NCBI RefSeq assembly: GCF_003287405.1
Contig: NZ_PRLD01000006.1
Location: 1-64,000, forward strand
DNA length: 64,000 bases
From: Faecalibacterium prausnitzii
GTDB lineage: Bacteria > Bacillota > Clostridia > Oscillospirales > Ruminococcaceae
Reading direction: 5' to 3'
The notes below the pieces were generated by a model, which was not told the DNA's origin, made no database searches, and was given only the letters and a program-made list of their open reading frames with translations. Below are positions 1 through 6,762 of the stretch, in pieces. Position 1 is the first letter of the stretch, and each line of letters starts with the position of its first letter. Both the position numbers and the translations under genes were made by a program.

Positions 1-14
1 GTATTATCTCGCAT
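1..14 (-). CDS. 5' end of an unidentified gene, cut by the window edge
   Basis: Only an ATG at position 14 and the next three full codons (M-R-D-N) are inside the window, so no function can be given. The start is supported by a strong Shine-Dalgarno (AAGGAGGT on the minus strand, 21-28) at normal spacing and by a good promoter with paired operator-like repeats directly upstream. That layout is typical of an autoregulated repressor or an efflux gene, but this is inference. Confidence 0.5.
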
Positions 15-28
15 GGTTTGACCTCCTT

Positions 29-75
29 ATTACGGTTACTGTAATAAATATATCACTAACCGTAATATTCGTCAA
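29..75 (-). promoter_or_regulatory. Promoter with two repressor-operator-like inverted repeats
   Basis: On the minus strand a -35 TTGACG (70-75) and a -10 TATATT (47-52) are 17 bp apart, with an extended TGn before the -10. A 15-bp imperfect palindrome with TTAC/GTAA ends lies at 30-44, just downstream of the -10. A related half site lies between -35 and -10 (54-66). The outer arms, 29-38 and 57-66, form a perfect 10-bp inverted repeat. This spacing fits a TetR- or MarR-like repressor blocking its own promoter. Confidence 0.6.
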
Positions 76-121
76 GCGGATTCAGAAAAATTATTTGAGG
101 GATGTGTGAAAGAAGAACGGT

Positions 122-202
122 CTACTCTATTCTTGTTTTGTTGTTCGGCGTGTCGTGGCGCTGGGAATTGCTAGGGGTCGATTGAACATTCGTTTTGGCC
201 AT
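122..202 (-). CDS. Tiny 26-residue ORF in a mobilisation-like region
   Basis: The frame starts at an ATG preceded by a perfect AGGAGG about 4 bases upstream and ends at TAG. The product is hydrophilic, rich in Asn, Thr and Ser, with no domain I recognise. Part of it is encoded inside one arm of a 12-bp inverted repeat (146-157 with 249-260). It may be a leader peptide or a 5' remnant of a transfer gene. Only the ribosome binding site supports translation. Confidence 0.3.
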   Translation of the reverse strand: MAKTNVQSTPSNSQRHDTPNNKTRIE

Positions 203-260
203 TGTACCTCCTGTCTGTTCGATAACTCCTCGGTGAAGTTATGTAAAGCACGACACGCCG
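146..260. repeat. Perfect 12-bp inverted repeat, oriT-like spacing
   Basis: CGGCGTGTCGTG at 146-157 is exactly complementary to CACGACACGCCG at 249-260. The arms are 91 bases apart and bracket a tiny ORF with its ribosome binding site. Long separated perfect repeats next to a second hairpin (267-286) are common at transfer origins of mobilisable elements, but no relaxase gene is visible, so the role is inferred. Confidence 0.55.
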
Positions 261-266
261 TTGCTA

Positions 267-286
267 TTCGCACCGTCAGGTGCGAA
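267..286. repeat. Perfect 8-bp hairpin
   Basis: TTCGCACC (267-274) pairs perfectly with GGTGCGAA (279-286) around a GTCA loop. No T-run follows, so it is not an intrinsic terminator. It sits between the 12-bp inverted repeat and the start of the dispersed unit at 292. Confidence 0.6.
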
Positions 287-291
287 CCATG

Positions 292-521
292 AGCAGGGTT
301 TGGGGTGGGGCCGCGTTTGCGAAGCGCAGCGGAGCAATGAAAGCCCCAGTGGGGCTTTTAAGCGGCAGCGCGGTCTGCGACAGCAGATGGAGGGGCGTTG
401 CCCCGACAAGCGCTACCCCAACAAGATCACTTCGGAAATGCAGACGCATTGTAGAAGTGAAGTCCCGGATGGACAGGAAATTTTCAAGAATTGAAAATTT
501 GTGGCCACGGGACGGTTCTTG
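292..521. repeat. Dispersed mobile unit, copy 1 (expanded)
   Basis: The unit opens with AGCAGGGTTTGGGG and later has the complementary CCCCAACAAGA, as in the copies at 50477 and 53301, but here about 115 extra bases separate the arms. The extra DNA includes a GCGCAGCG tract and an AAAGCCCC/GGGGCTTT hairpin (340-358) that has a homologue at 52261-52300. The core (462-513) has GTCCC and GGGAC arms around the perfect palindrome ATTTTCAA-GAA-TTGAAAAT at 480-498. It is probably a noncoding part of a mobile element. Confidence 0.65.
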
Positions 522-697
522 CCCTCTACCGCTGCGCTCAAAACTCATTTTCAACAAATGTTTCCGAATTGTTAAGGCGCAAAAATAAGTAGAAGCTGTG
601 CTGCTCATGTAAGGGGGTCGCCGTTTGCTCCGAACGAAGTTCCTGCCCCTGTTTGCGCAGCGGCGTTGTCCGGCTCGCTCACGGAAGGTGTGAGGTC

Positions 698-760
698 ATG
701 GCACGGTATCACGTTCAGACGGCTTATGCAAGATTCAAGGTACAATATGAAGAAAGCTGA
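698..760 (+). CDS. Tiny 20-residue ORF, possible truncated gene start
   Basis: An ATG preceded by GAAGGTGTGAGG opens a 20-residue frame ending in TGA. The peptide (MARYHVQTAYARF...) resembles the start of a basic protein but is too short to identify. It may be the 5' stump of a mobile-element gene interrupted by a stop or deletion. Confidence 0.15.
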   Translation: MARYHVQTAYARFKVQYEES

Positions 761-996
761 GCGCAGTGCGGACACTACGTTCTGCTTCTTTCAAGCGCAA
801 GAATAACACTTTACAGTTGTACAGTCAACAACAAAAAACAAATTTTGGAAGATTGAACAACTACATAAGATTTTATTTGTGAAAAAGAAAAATACCGCCC
901 ATGCAGCGCAGCGATGGATTTTGTCGGGTGAATCGGCGGCAAAATGAATCGGGTGTGTTGCGGGGCGGTAAATTCTTCATGGACTTTTCCTCACGG

Positions 997-1055
997 AAGT
1001 GGTGGGTCTCACGGTGATAACCAACCACTTTCTGTGGCTGTGTTCAAAATGAACA
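997..1055. repeat. Pair of palindromes shared with 20048-20235
   Basis: An imperfect hairpin (997-1030) begins AAGTGGTGGGTCTCA and ends in the near-complementary GGTGATAACCAACCACTT. It is followed by the perfect hairpin GTGTTCA-AAA-TGAACAC at 1039-1055. The same two palindrome types occur after lacZ (20048-20082 and 20213-20235), there as perfect pairs. Neither hairpin is followed by a proper T-run. Confidence 0.5.
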
Positions 1056-1241
1056 CGACCACATCTTGTGGATGGTTTCAAACCAATCCACAAAATCAGT
1101 GAGATTTGTGACAGAGAATATCATGTTTCGCAAGGTGCGTCAAGATGATTTTGAAAAATTTATGACGGTAAAACATAAGAAGTCTTACTATTTGGCTCAA
1201 ATTGAAGTCTACTTGACTTTTTTATTGAAGAAATGTCCGTT

Positions 1242-1418
1242 TTATGCTGCTGCATCTGTAACAGCCTGACGATAAGCACTTGCAGCGTTTTTATTCAACT
1301 GGCTGGGGGATAGTCCTCTGCATCGGGCGAAGTATTCCTCAGTACGGTTTCCACCGCGCACAGAGCAATCTTGGCAAGATTCAGCGTGGTATGGGGATTC
1401 ATGGCGGTATGCCTCCGT
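1242..1418 (-). pseudogene. 58-codon open frame without an ATG, possible gene fragment
   Basis: Between an upstream TAG (1421-1419) and the TAA ending at 1242 runs a frame with protein-like composition, including the stretch RTEEYFARCRGLSPSQ. There is no ATG; a GTG at about 1361 is the only plausible in-frame start. It overlaps the 35-residue ORF at 1295-1402 in another frame, so at most one of the two is likely real. It may be the 3' end of a gene whose start was lost. Confidence 0.25.
1295..1402 (-). CDS. 35-residue ORF with good ribosome binding site
   Basis: ATG at 1402 is preceded by GGAGG at about 8 bases. The product begins MNPHTTLNLAKIALCAVETVL, a leucine- and alanine-rich helix-like start, then ends after 35 residues. 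I recognise no domain. It overlaps a longer frame without a start codon, so the locus may be a frameshifted gene joining the two. Confidence 0.3.
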   Translation of the reverse strand: MNPHTTLNLAKIALCAVETVLRNTSPDAEDYPPAS

Positions 1419-1477
1419 CTATTTTTCTGTGTATAGAATACCACATAAACAAAAAGAGAACGGACGGTCGTTTCTGT

Positions 1478-2881
1478 TTACGAATTGAGCGCCTGCCACA
1501 ACGCATCTGAAGCATCAAACACTGCCACGCTGTACCCGGCAAAGCGGCTCTGGATATCAACAGTCTGGCTGCCATCGGCGGCAGTGTTGTAGCTGCCCAG
1601 TTCCAGCCCGGAAAGGGCGGGCTGGCTGCGCCACGGGATAAGCTTTGTCTGCCATTCCGCGCCCAGCTTTTCGCTCAGTGCCCCATAGGCCTGTTCGAAG
1701 CCCTCCGGGTCATCCAAGATCCAGATTTTGCTCTCGCCGTTGGCAAGGTCGGTGTTCATCTGGGTGGCACCGGCCATCTGACCGTTCATGTCGGTCAGGG
1801 CGGCATCGGCGCTCCATGTGTAGTTGTTCACCTGCACCACCACAGCCCCGTCGCCGTTGGCGTCCTCCGCATAGTCTGCCAGCGCAGTCTGCAGGCGCTG
1901 CACGGCCTCGTCCGGCAGGGCCTCCGCCGTGACTACCGCCACGGTGTAGTCCGGGTCTACGGTAGTCAGCAGGCCGTGCGCCACATACGCTACGCCCACA
2001 ATGACCATTGCCGCCACCGCCACGATGCCCCAGTTGTAATACCACCAGTTGGCGCGGGAGCGCTTTTTCTGCTCCTGTGCGGTCAGGGGCTTATCCGGCG
2101 CTGCCGGGCGCGGGATGCTGCGCACCTCTACGCCGTATTCCTGCCGCAAAACCGGGAACAGGGTCTGCATCGCTGCCAGCCCCGGCAGCCAGAAGCCGAA
2201 CAGCACCGCCCAGAACACGCTGACCGGGAACAGCAAGATCATGCCGCCGATGCCCGCCAGCATGAGAACGCCTGCCAGGACGCAGCGCGCCGGGGCGACA
2301 GCCAGCAGCCTGCCCGCCCGGCGCAGCAAGCTGTCCGGGGCGGGCAGTTGCAGCGGCAGAACGGCAGCGCAAAGCGTAGCCAGAACCGCCAGCACCAGAA
2401 AATCCAGCGCCAGAAAAACGAGAATGGCAAGCCCGGGGTAATACCCCTGCTGCGCGGCGGCTTCAAACACAAAGGCCGATACAAAGCACAGCAGCCCCAG
2501 CACCAGCGTGCCAATGCAGCCAAAGCCGCAGGCGGCTTTCCAATGGGCGGCTAGGGTCTGCTTTGCCCGGGGCAGCCACTGGGAGGGGTCGTTCTGCAAG
2601 CTGCGCAGAGCGCAGTCTGCCAGCAGCACCATGGCAGGGCCGGTCAGCAGACCGGTGACCGCACTGCACACCACCGTCAGCGGCAGGGAGAGCAGGGTCA
2701 CGCCCAGCGAGACCCCCAGTGCGGCAGGCAGGCAGAGCACGCAGACCATCAGGTTCGTGCCCAGCAGCTGGCCGAGGTCGCGGCCGACCATCTGGCAAAA
2801 GCGTGCAAAGCCTTTTTTCTCCGGCTCGTTTGGGCCTACGCCGTGGCCGTCCCGCCCATAAAGGGCATTGTAGATGCTCAT
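1478..2881 (-). CDS. DUF624/YesL-like membrane protein with extracytoplasmic C-terminal domain
   Basis: The 467-residue product has a short soluble N-terminus and paired hydrophobic segments between residues about 35 and 235, as in the YesL (DUF624) family. A further transmembrane helix near residue 285 is followed by about 170 residues that probably lie outside the cell. YesL proteins usually accompany sugar ABC uptake and YesM/YesN regulators, as here. The long C-terminal domain is not part of usual YesL proteins, which are roughly 200 residues. It is the last gene of the minus-strand group and starts 1-2 bases after the preceding stop, so it is probably cotranscribed. Function unknown. Confidence 0.65.
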   Translation of the reverse strand: MSIYNALYGRDGHGVGPNEPEKKGFARFCQMVGRDLGQLLGTNLMVCVLCLPAALGVSLGVTLLSLPLTVVCSAVTGLLTGPAMVLLADCALRSLQNDPSQWLPRAKQTLAAHWKAACGFGCIGTLVLGLLCFVSAFVFEAAAQQGYYPGLAILVFLALDFLVLAVLATLCAAVLPLQLPAPDSLLRRAGRLLAVAPARCVLAGVLMLAGIGGMILLFPVSVFWAVLFGFWLPGLAAMQTLFPVLRQEYGVEVRSIPRPAAPDKPLTAQEQKKRSRANWWYYNWGIVAVAAMVIVGVAYVAHGLLTTVDPDYTVAVVTAEALPDEAVQRLQTALADYAEDANGDGAVVVQVNNYTWSADAALTDMNGQMAGATQMNTDLANGESKIWILDDPEGFEQAYGALSEKLGAEWQTKLIPWRSQPALSGLELGSYNTAADGSQTVDIQSRFAGYSVAVFDASDALWQALNS

Positions 2882-2882
2882 T

Positions 2883-3677
2883 TTACTTCACCTCGGTGCC
2901 AAAGGCTTCGATTTGGGTCAGCGCCGGGAAGGGGGAAGTCCCCTCGGCCTGAATCAGATCCTTCAGCACAAGGCTGCGCACCCGCTTGGGCTCAAAGGCC
3001 ACGCTCTGGGGTTTGGCGCTTTTCACCAGCGGGATGTCCAGCTGGCTGCCATCAGAAAATTCCACCGTGGCCTTTACCCAGTAGTTGTCGTGGGGGAAAT
3101 CTGCCCGCTCGGTGATGCGCAGCTCATCCAGCAGTACTTCCCGGCCAAAATCCAGCGTCAGGGCTGCGTTCGGGTCGCGGTTGATGCCCCAGCTCTGGTA
3201 GGGATACTCGCCGTGGGCGCTGTTCTCAAAAATGCCGTCGATGGCGTTGCGGGCGGCAAACACCGCCTCGCCGCGCGTTTCTACGTTGGCGCTGGCGTGG
3301 GGATAAAAACCGGTGTCGCCATGCTCGTCATAGCAGTTGAAGGCCAGATTCCGCCGGGCGGCAATCTCTTCCGGCAGTGCCAGCCGTGCCCGGATAACGT
3401 GACGGCTGCCCGCAAAGCTCTTGGGCGAGTAGGTGATGGCCTGCTCCCCGAAGGGAATGTGGAAGTTGATCTCCCGCTTGACCACATACACAAGGGCTTC
3501 GGGCATGGTGTCCTCGAACTGGATGACGCAGTACTGCCCGGGATGGTCGATCTCCAGCGCCACCCGGTCGCCGGGCTTGTAGCAGTTGGTGTAAACAAGG
3601 GATACGGCGGTGTCAGCGTCACAGGTCATCAGGGTGTGGCCGGCTTCGTCCAGAATTTTCAGCTTGATGGTTTCCAT
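2883..3677 (-). CDS. Unknown protein with discoidin-like C-terminal half
   Basis: The 264-residue protein has no signal peptide or membrane segment. Residues about 5-110 look beta-rich (GDRVALEID, YCVIQFEDTMPEALVYV). Residues about 130-262 recall F5/8-type galactose-binding folds: an NAIDG motif, then ALTLDFGREVLLDELRIT. The start is supported by AAGGAG. It lies 11 bases after the heparinase-like gene and directly before the DUF624 gene, so it probably binds or processes the same intracellular sugar. I do not recognise a catalytic motif. An auxiliary role in oligosaccharide breakdown is inference. Confidence 0.55.
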   Translation of the reverse strand: METIKLKILDEAGHTLMTCDADTAVSLVYTNCYKPGDRVALEIDHPGQYCVIQFEDTMPEALVYVVKREINFHIPFGEQAITYSPKSFAGSRHVIRARLALPEEIAARRNLAFNCYDEHGDTGFYPHASANVETRGEAVFAARNAIDGIFENSAHGEYPYQSWGINRDPNAALTLDFGREVLLDELRITERADFPHDNYWVKATVEFSDGSQLDIPLVKSAKPQSVAFEPKRVRSLVLKDLIQAEGTSPFPALTQIEAFGTEVK

Positions 3678-3688
3678 GGCAGTTCTCC

Positions 3689-5485
3689 TTAGTACAGTTC
3701 GAGCTTCAGCATTTTTTTGAAATGCAGGGTGATCTTATAGATCGTTTCCGGCCATGCGGTGCGCAGGCGCGGGTCGGTGATAGGCACCGCCGTAACAGCA
3801 GCCGTTGCGGCGTCCGGGTCAAAGCGGATGCCGCCCAGTGTGCCCACCGCAAAGCCGTCCGCAGTGGGGACGGGTTGCTGCTCGGTGAGCAGGGTCAGGT
3901 CTACTGTGCCGGGATAGTCTGTTTCGTCCCGCAGGGTGATGCCCTGTTCGCTGACAGATACGCTGCGGCGGTAGGTGGTAAGCCCCGGGATGGGCGGGTA
4001 CGCGCCCGCCAGTTCGCCGGTGATGCTATTTTCCTCGGTGCACACCTCCCGGGCAGCGTATTCCGCGCCGGGCAGCTGCTGCACGCCGTCAAAGGTGGGC
4101 AGGTTGTGCCATGCGCTCTGCATCGTCCAGATCTCATACCGCTGAGGGCTGAAGGTCTTTTTGGTGTAGCTCTCCACTCCGATATCGATGAGAAACGGTC
4201 TTCCGTCCTTGTACACGGTAATGCTGCCGGTATCGTTGTGGTTGTGGCTGTCGCCGTTGGAGCCAAACTTTGCACCCAGCACCCAGCTGCCCTGCCATGC
4301 GGCATAAATGCCTACACTGGGGTACCATACTGCAGAACGATGCTGGGGAACTGCGGCGTATTCCATCAGTTCCTGCTCGGCAAAGGCGGTGGTCAGCCGG
4401 TACCACAGGTTGATGTGGGTGCTGCCGTCCGGGTTCTGCAAATGGTCGGGGTCGGCATCGGCGCGGAAATCTGCCGCCGCAAGGGCCTGCAAAGCATCGC
4501 TGCCTACGGCCTGTCCAAAGCGGTATTCCCGTGCACCGCAGCGCCCGGCCAGGGGGCTGCAATCGCCAAAGTTCAGATAGTAAGGTCCTTCCACATGGAC
4601 ATTGCAGATGTACTCCGCGATATTTTTGATCTTTGTTTCTCTGAATAGCGGGCGGAAGGCCTCCGGCGCAACGTTGGATAAAATTTCAAGACAGCCCCAC
4701 AGGGTCAGTCCGGCGTGGCGATAATACTGCGCACCCTCGTTGCAGCAGCCGTCCGCGCCGTAGTCCTTCAAAAAGCAGTCGAGGCTGTAGGCTGCCTGCT
4801 TGACGGCAGCTTTTCGCTGCTGCTGGGTGGTGGGCAGCAGAAAAACGGTGAGCAGCACATTCTGAGTGCACCAGCTCGTCCAGTTACACATAGGCTCTTC
4901 GCCGTTGCCCATCCACCAGAAGTGGCTTGTAAAATAAGGCGTCAGGATGCGGGCGTCCAGCTCCCGCTCCATCCTCGCCGTGATGCCCGGCGCGGCAGTA
5001 TCCAGCTCATCGGGCAGTAAGTACCGGGTCAGCGCCAGAAGCGCGCCGGTCTCGGCGGCAAATAAATCCACGATGGGGCGGGTGGTGTCCGGCAGGGGCA
5101 GCTGCGGGGTGTCCCGCACATAACTGTTGTGGGCGGGCAGCTGCCATGCACTTTCCTCGCAGATCGCCCATACGGTATCGGCAATTTCATCCAGAAAGCG
5201 CCCTTTGTGCTCCACACACTCGGCACTTACCAGCGCGCACAGCCGCGCCCGGCGGGAAAAGTAAGCCGTCTCCCATGGGGTGCGCCGCCCAGTGTGGGTG
5301 AAATCCAGCCAGAGCGAGAGCGGCAGGGGCGCAATGGGCGTTTGCAGCGCGGCTTCCCCCGCCTGCAAAAAGCGCTGCTTTGCCCGCAGGGGCAGCCCCT
5401 GCCATGCGGTGTGCTCTTTGACAGGGGGAAAGGGCCGGTAATCGGGAAGAAATTCCGGCAGATGAGCAAGCTGTTCCTGTATCAT
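3689..5485 (-). CDS. Heparinase II/III family protein, putative intracellular polysaccharide lyase
   Basis: The 598-residue product has an alpha-helical N-terminal part containing NEGAQYYRHAG, where this family carries its catalytic Tyr. The heparinase II/III beta-sheet signature SNGDSHNHNDTGSITVYKDG lies near residues 405-425. Such enzymes cleave uronic-acid-containing polysaccharides by beta-elimination and leave unsaturated uronides. No signal peptide is present, so it should act in the cytoplasm on imported oligosaccharides. It follows the two-component genes and faces the unsaturated glucuronyl hydrolase gene across the divergent promoter region. RBS CGGAGG precedes the ATG. The substrate (heparosan, hyaluronan, alginate or another) cannot be told from sequence. 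Confidence 0.8.
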   Translation of the reverse strand: MIQEQLAHLPEFLPDYRPFPPVKEHTAWQGLPLRAKQRFLQAGEAALQTPIAPLPLSLWLDFTHTGRRTPWETAYFSRRARLCALVSAECVEHKGRFLDEIADTVWAICEESAWQLPAHNSYVRDTPQLPLPDTTRPIVDLFAAETGALLALTRYLLPDELDTAAPGITARMERELDARILTPYFTSHFWWMGNGEEPMCNWTSWCTQNVLLTVFLLPTTQQQRKAAVKQAAYSLDCFLKDYGADGCCNEGAQYYRHAGLTLWGCLEILSNVAPEAFRPLFRETKIKNIAEYICNVHVEGPYYLNFGDCSPLAGRCGAREYRFGQAVGSDALQALAAADFRADADPDHLQNPDGSTHINLWYRLTTAFAEQELMEYAAVPQHRSAVWYPSVGIYAAWQGSWVLGAKFGSNGDSHNHNDTGSITVYKDGRPFLIDIGVESYTKKTFSPQRYEIWTMQSAWHNLPTFDGVQQLPGAEYAAREVCTEENSITGELAGAYPPIPGLTTYRRSVSVSEQGITLRDETDYPGTVDLTLLTEQQPVPTADGFAVGTLGGIRFDPDAATAAVTAVPITDPRLRTAWPETIYKITLHFKKMLKLELY

Positions 5486-5499
5486 AAAAGCCTCCGATT

Positions 5500-6762
5500 T
5501 TAAATACTTTGCTGGTATTCCCGCGGGCTGAGCCCCGTGACCTTTTTGAATACCTTGGAAAAATAGAAAGCGCTCTCGTACCCCAGTTTCTCAGCGATCT
5601 CGTATACTTTCAAATCGCCCTGTTCCAGCATCTCTTTTGCCGCAGCGATGCGGGTCTCGGTGATGTACTCCACAAAGCCGCTGTCGCCGTATTTGCCGAA
5701 CAGCTGGCTGAGGTAGTTGGGCGAAAAATTGAATACAGCCGCCACATCGGCCAGCGTCAGTTTTTCCGAAAGATGATTCTTAACATACTCCTGCACCTGT
5801 GCCACCACCTGCATCTTCCCGGCGGTGGCGTCGCCCTCGTTGACCTCCACGAACTGGATGGGCTGCTCCACCGTGAGCAGGGGCTGTAGGTGGGCGTTTT
5901 CCCGGCAGCGGCGCGCCAGCCCCAGCAGGGAGCCGGTGGGGCGTCCTACCGCCCAGAGCAGCCGTACCGTGAAATAGTTGTATAGAATTTGGCTGGCGCG
6001 TTCCAGCAGCGGGCGCAGTACCGTCCGGTATTTTTGGCACTGGGCATCGGTCAGGCAGAAAAGCACATTGCAGCGCATGGCATCCGCCCCGGTCACATAG
6101 CAGGGCAGGTAGTTTTGCAGGGTGGTCTCCAGCATCCGCCCGCAGGAAAAACTCAGCTTCAGCTGCTGGGCGGGGGTAAGGGCGGTGTTGGCGATGATCT
6201 CGCAGCTGGCTACAAGGTAGGCGTCGCTTGCAAGGTTCAGCTCCATGTGCTGCAAAGGCTGCTCCAATGCGGCTTCGTCCGGGAACAGCCCGGCGTACAA
6301 CCGCACGAAAAAACGCTCCTGATAGCTGCGCACACTCTCGGCAAGATTTTCCTGTGCTGACAATTCGCCCAGCAAAGCACGCTCCTTTTTTACCTTTTCG
6401 GCGGCCTTGGCAAGGGCGGTTTGCAGGTTTTCGGGGGTCAGGTCCAGCTTGACCAGATAATCCACCACTCCGGCACCCATGGCCTGCTTGATGTAATCAA
6501 ATTCTTCAAAGCTGGTCAGCATGATAAAGGCGGGCAGGGCGTTGCGCTCCCGGCAGGTGCGGGCAAGGGTAAGCCCGTCCATCACCGGCATTTTTACGTC
6601 GGCAATGACGATATCCGGCTTCTCCCGCTCAATGAGTTCCAGCGCCAGCTTTCCGTTGCGGGCGGTGCCGCAGACGGTATAGCCCAGCTTTTCCCATTCC
6701 AGCATCCCCTGCAGGCCGATGAGCACCAGCGGCTCATCATCCACCAGTAATATCCGCAGCAT
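5500..6762 (-). CDS. AraC-type response regulator (YesN-like)
   Basis: I chose the ATG at 6762, giving 420 residues from MLRILLVDDEP. It has AAAGGAG upstream, and the longer open frame lacks one. Residues 1-120 form a receiver domain with the acidic pocket DDE and phospho-acceptor Asp in IVIADVKMPVMDG. The middle part is of unclear fold. Residues about 315-418 hold two AraC helix-turn-helix motifs ending in YFSKVFKKVTGLSPREY. The start overlaps the end of the kinase gene by 26 bases, so the two are translationally coupled. It probably activates the divergent sugar-uptake operon in response to the kinase. Confidence 0.9.
   Translation of the reverse strand: MLRILLVDDEPLVLIGLQGMLEWEKLGYTVCGTARNGKLALELIEREKPDIVIADVKMPVMDGLTLARTCRERNALPAFIMLTSFEEFDYIKQAMGAGVVDYLVKLDLTPENLQTALAKAAEKVKKERALLGELSAQENLAESVRSYQERFFVRLYAGLFPDEAALEQPLQHMELNLASDAYLVASCEIIANTALTPAQQLKLSFSCGRMLETTLQNYLPCYVTGADAMRCNVLFCLTDAQCQKYRTVLRPLLERASQILYNYFTVRLLWAVGRPTGSLLGLARRCRENAHLQPLLTVEQPIQFVEVNEGDATAGKMQVVAQVQEYVKNHLSEKLTLADVAAVFNFSPNYLSQLFGKYGDSGFVEYITETRIAAAKEMLEQGDLKVYEIAEKLGYESAFYFSKVFKKVTGLSPREYQQSI

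Larger units (their letters stand above)
522..1477. other. Gene-poor remnant region
   Basis: No convincing long gene lies here. The stretch contains an arm pair TACCGCCC (891-898) and GGGCGGTA (963-970), palindromes at 997-1055, an AT-rich tract at 1060-1260 with a 67-codon open frame that lacks a ribosome binding site, and short minus-strand frames before 1440. It reads like decayed mobile DNA joined to the carbohydrate island. Confidence 0.5.

Noticed and set aside
280-608. Overlapping open frames of about 100 codons on both strands across the copy 1 unit
   Set aside because: They run through hairpins and repeats, lack ribosome binding sites and are not kept in copies 2 and 3.
1066-1269. 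67-codon open frame in the left remnant
   Set aside because: No ribosome binding site, AT-rich and low complexity, no recognisable motif; likely chance.
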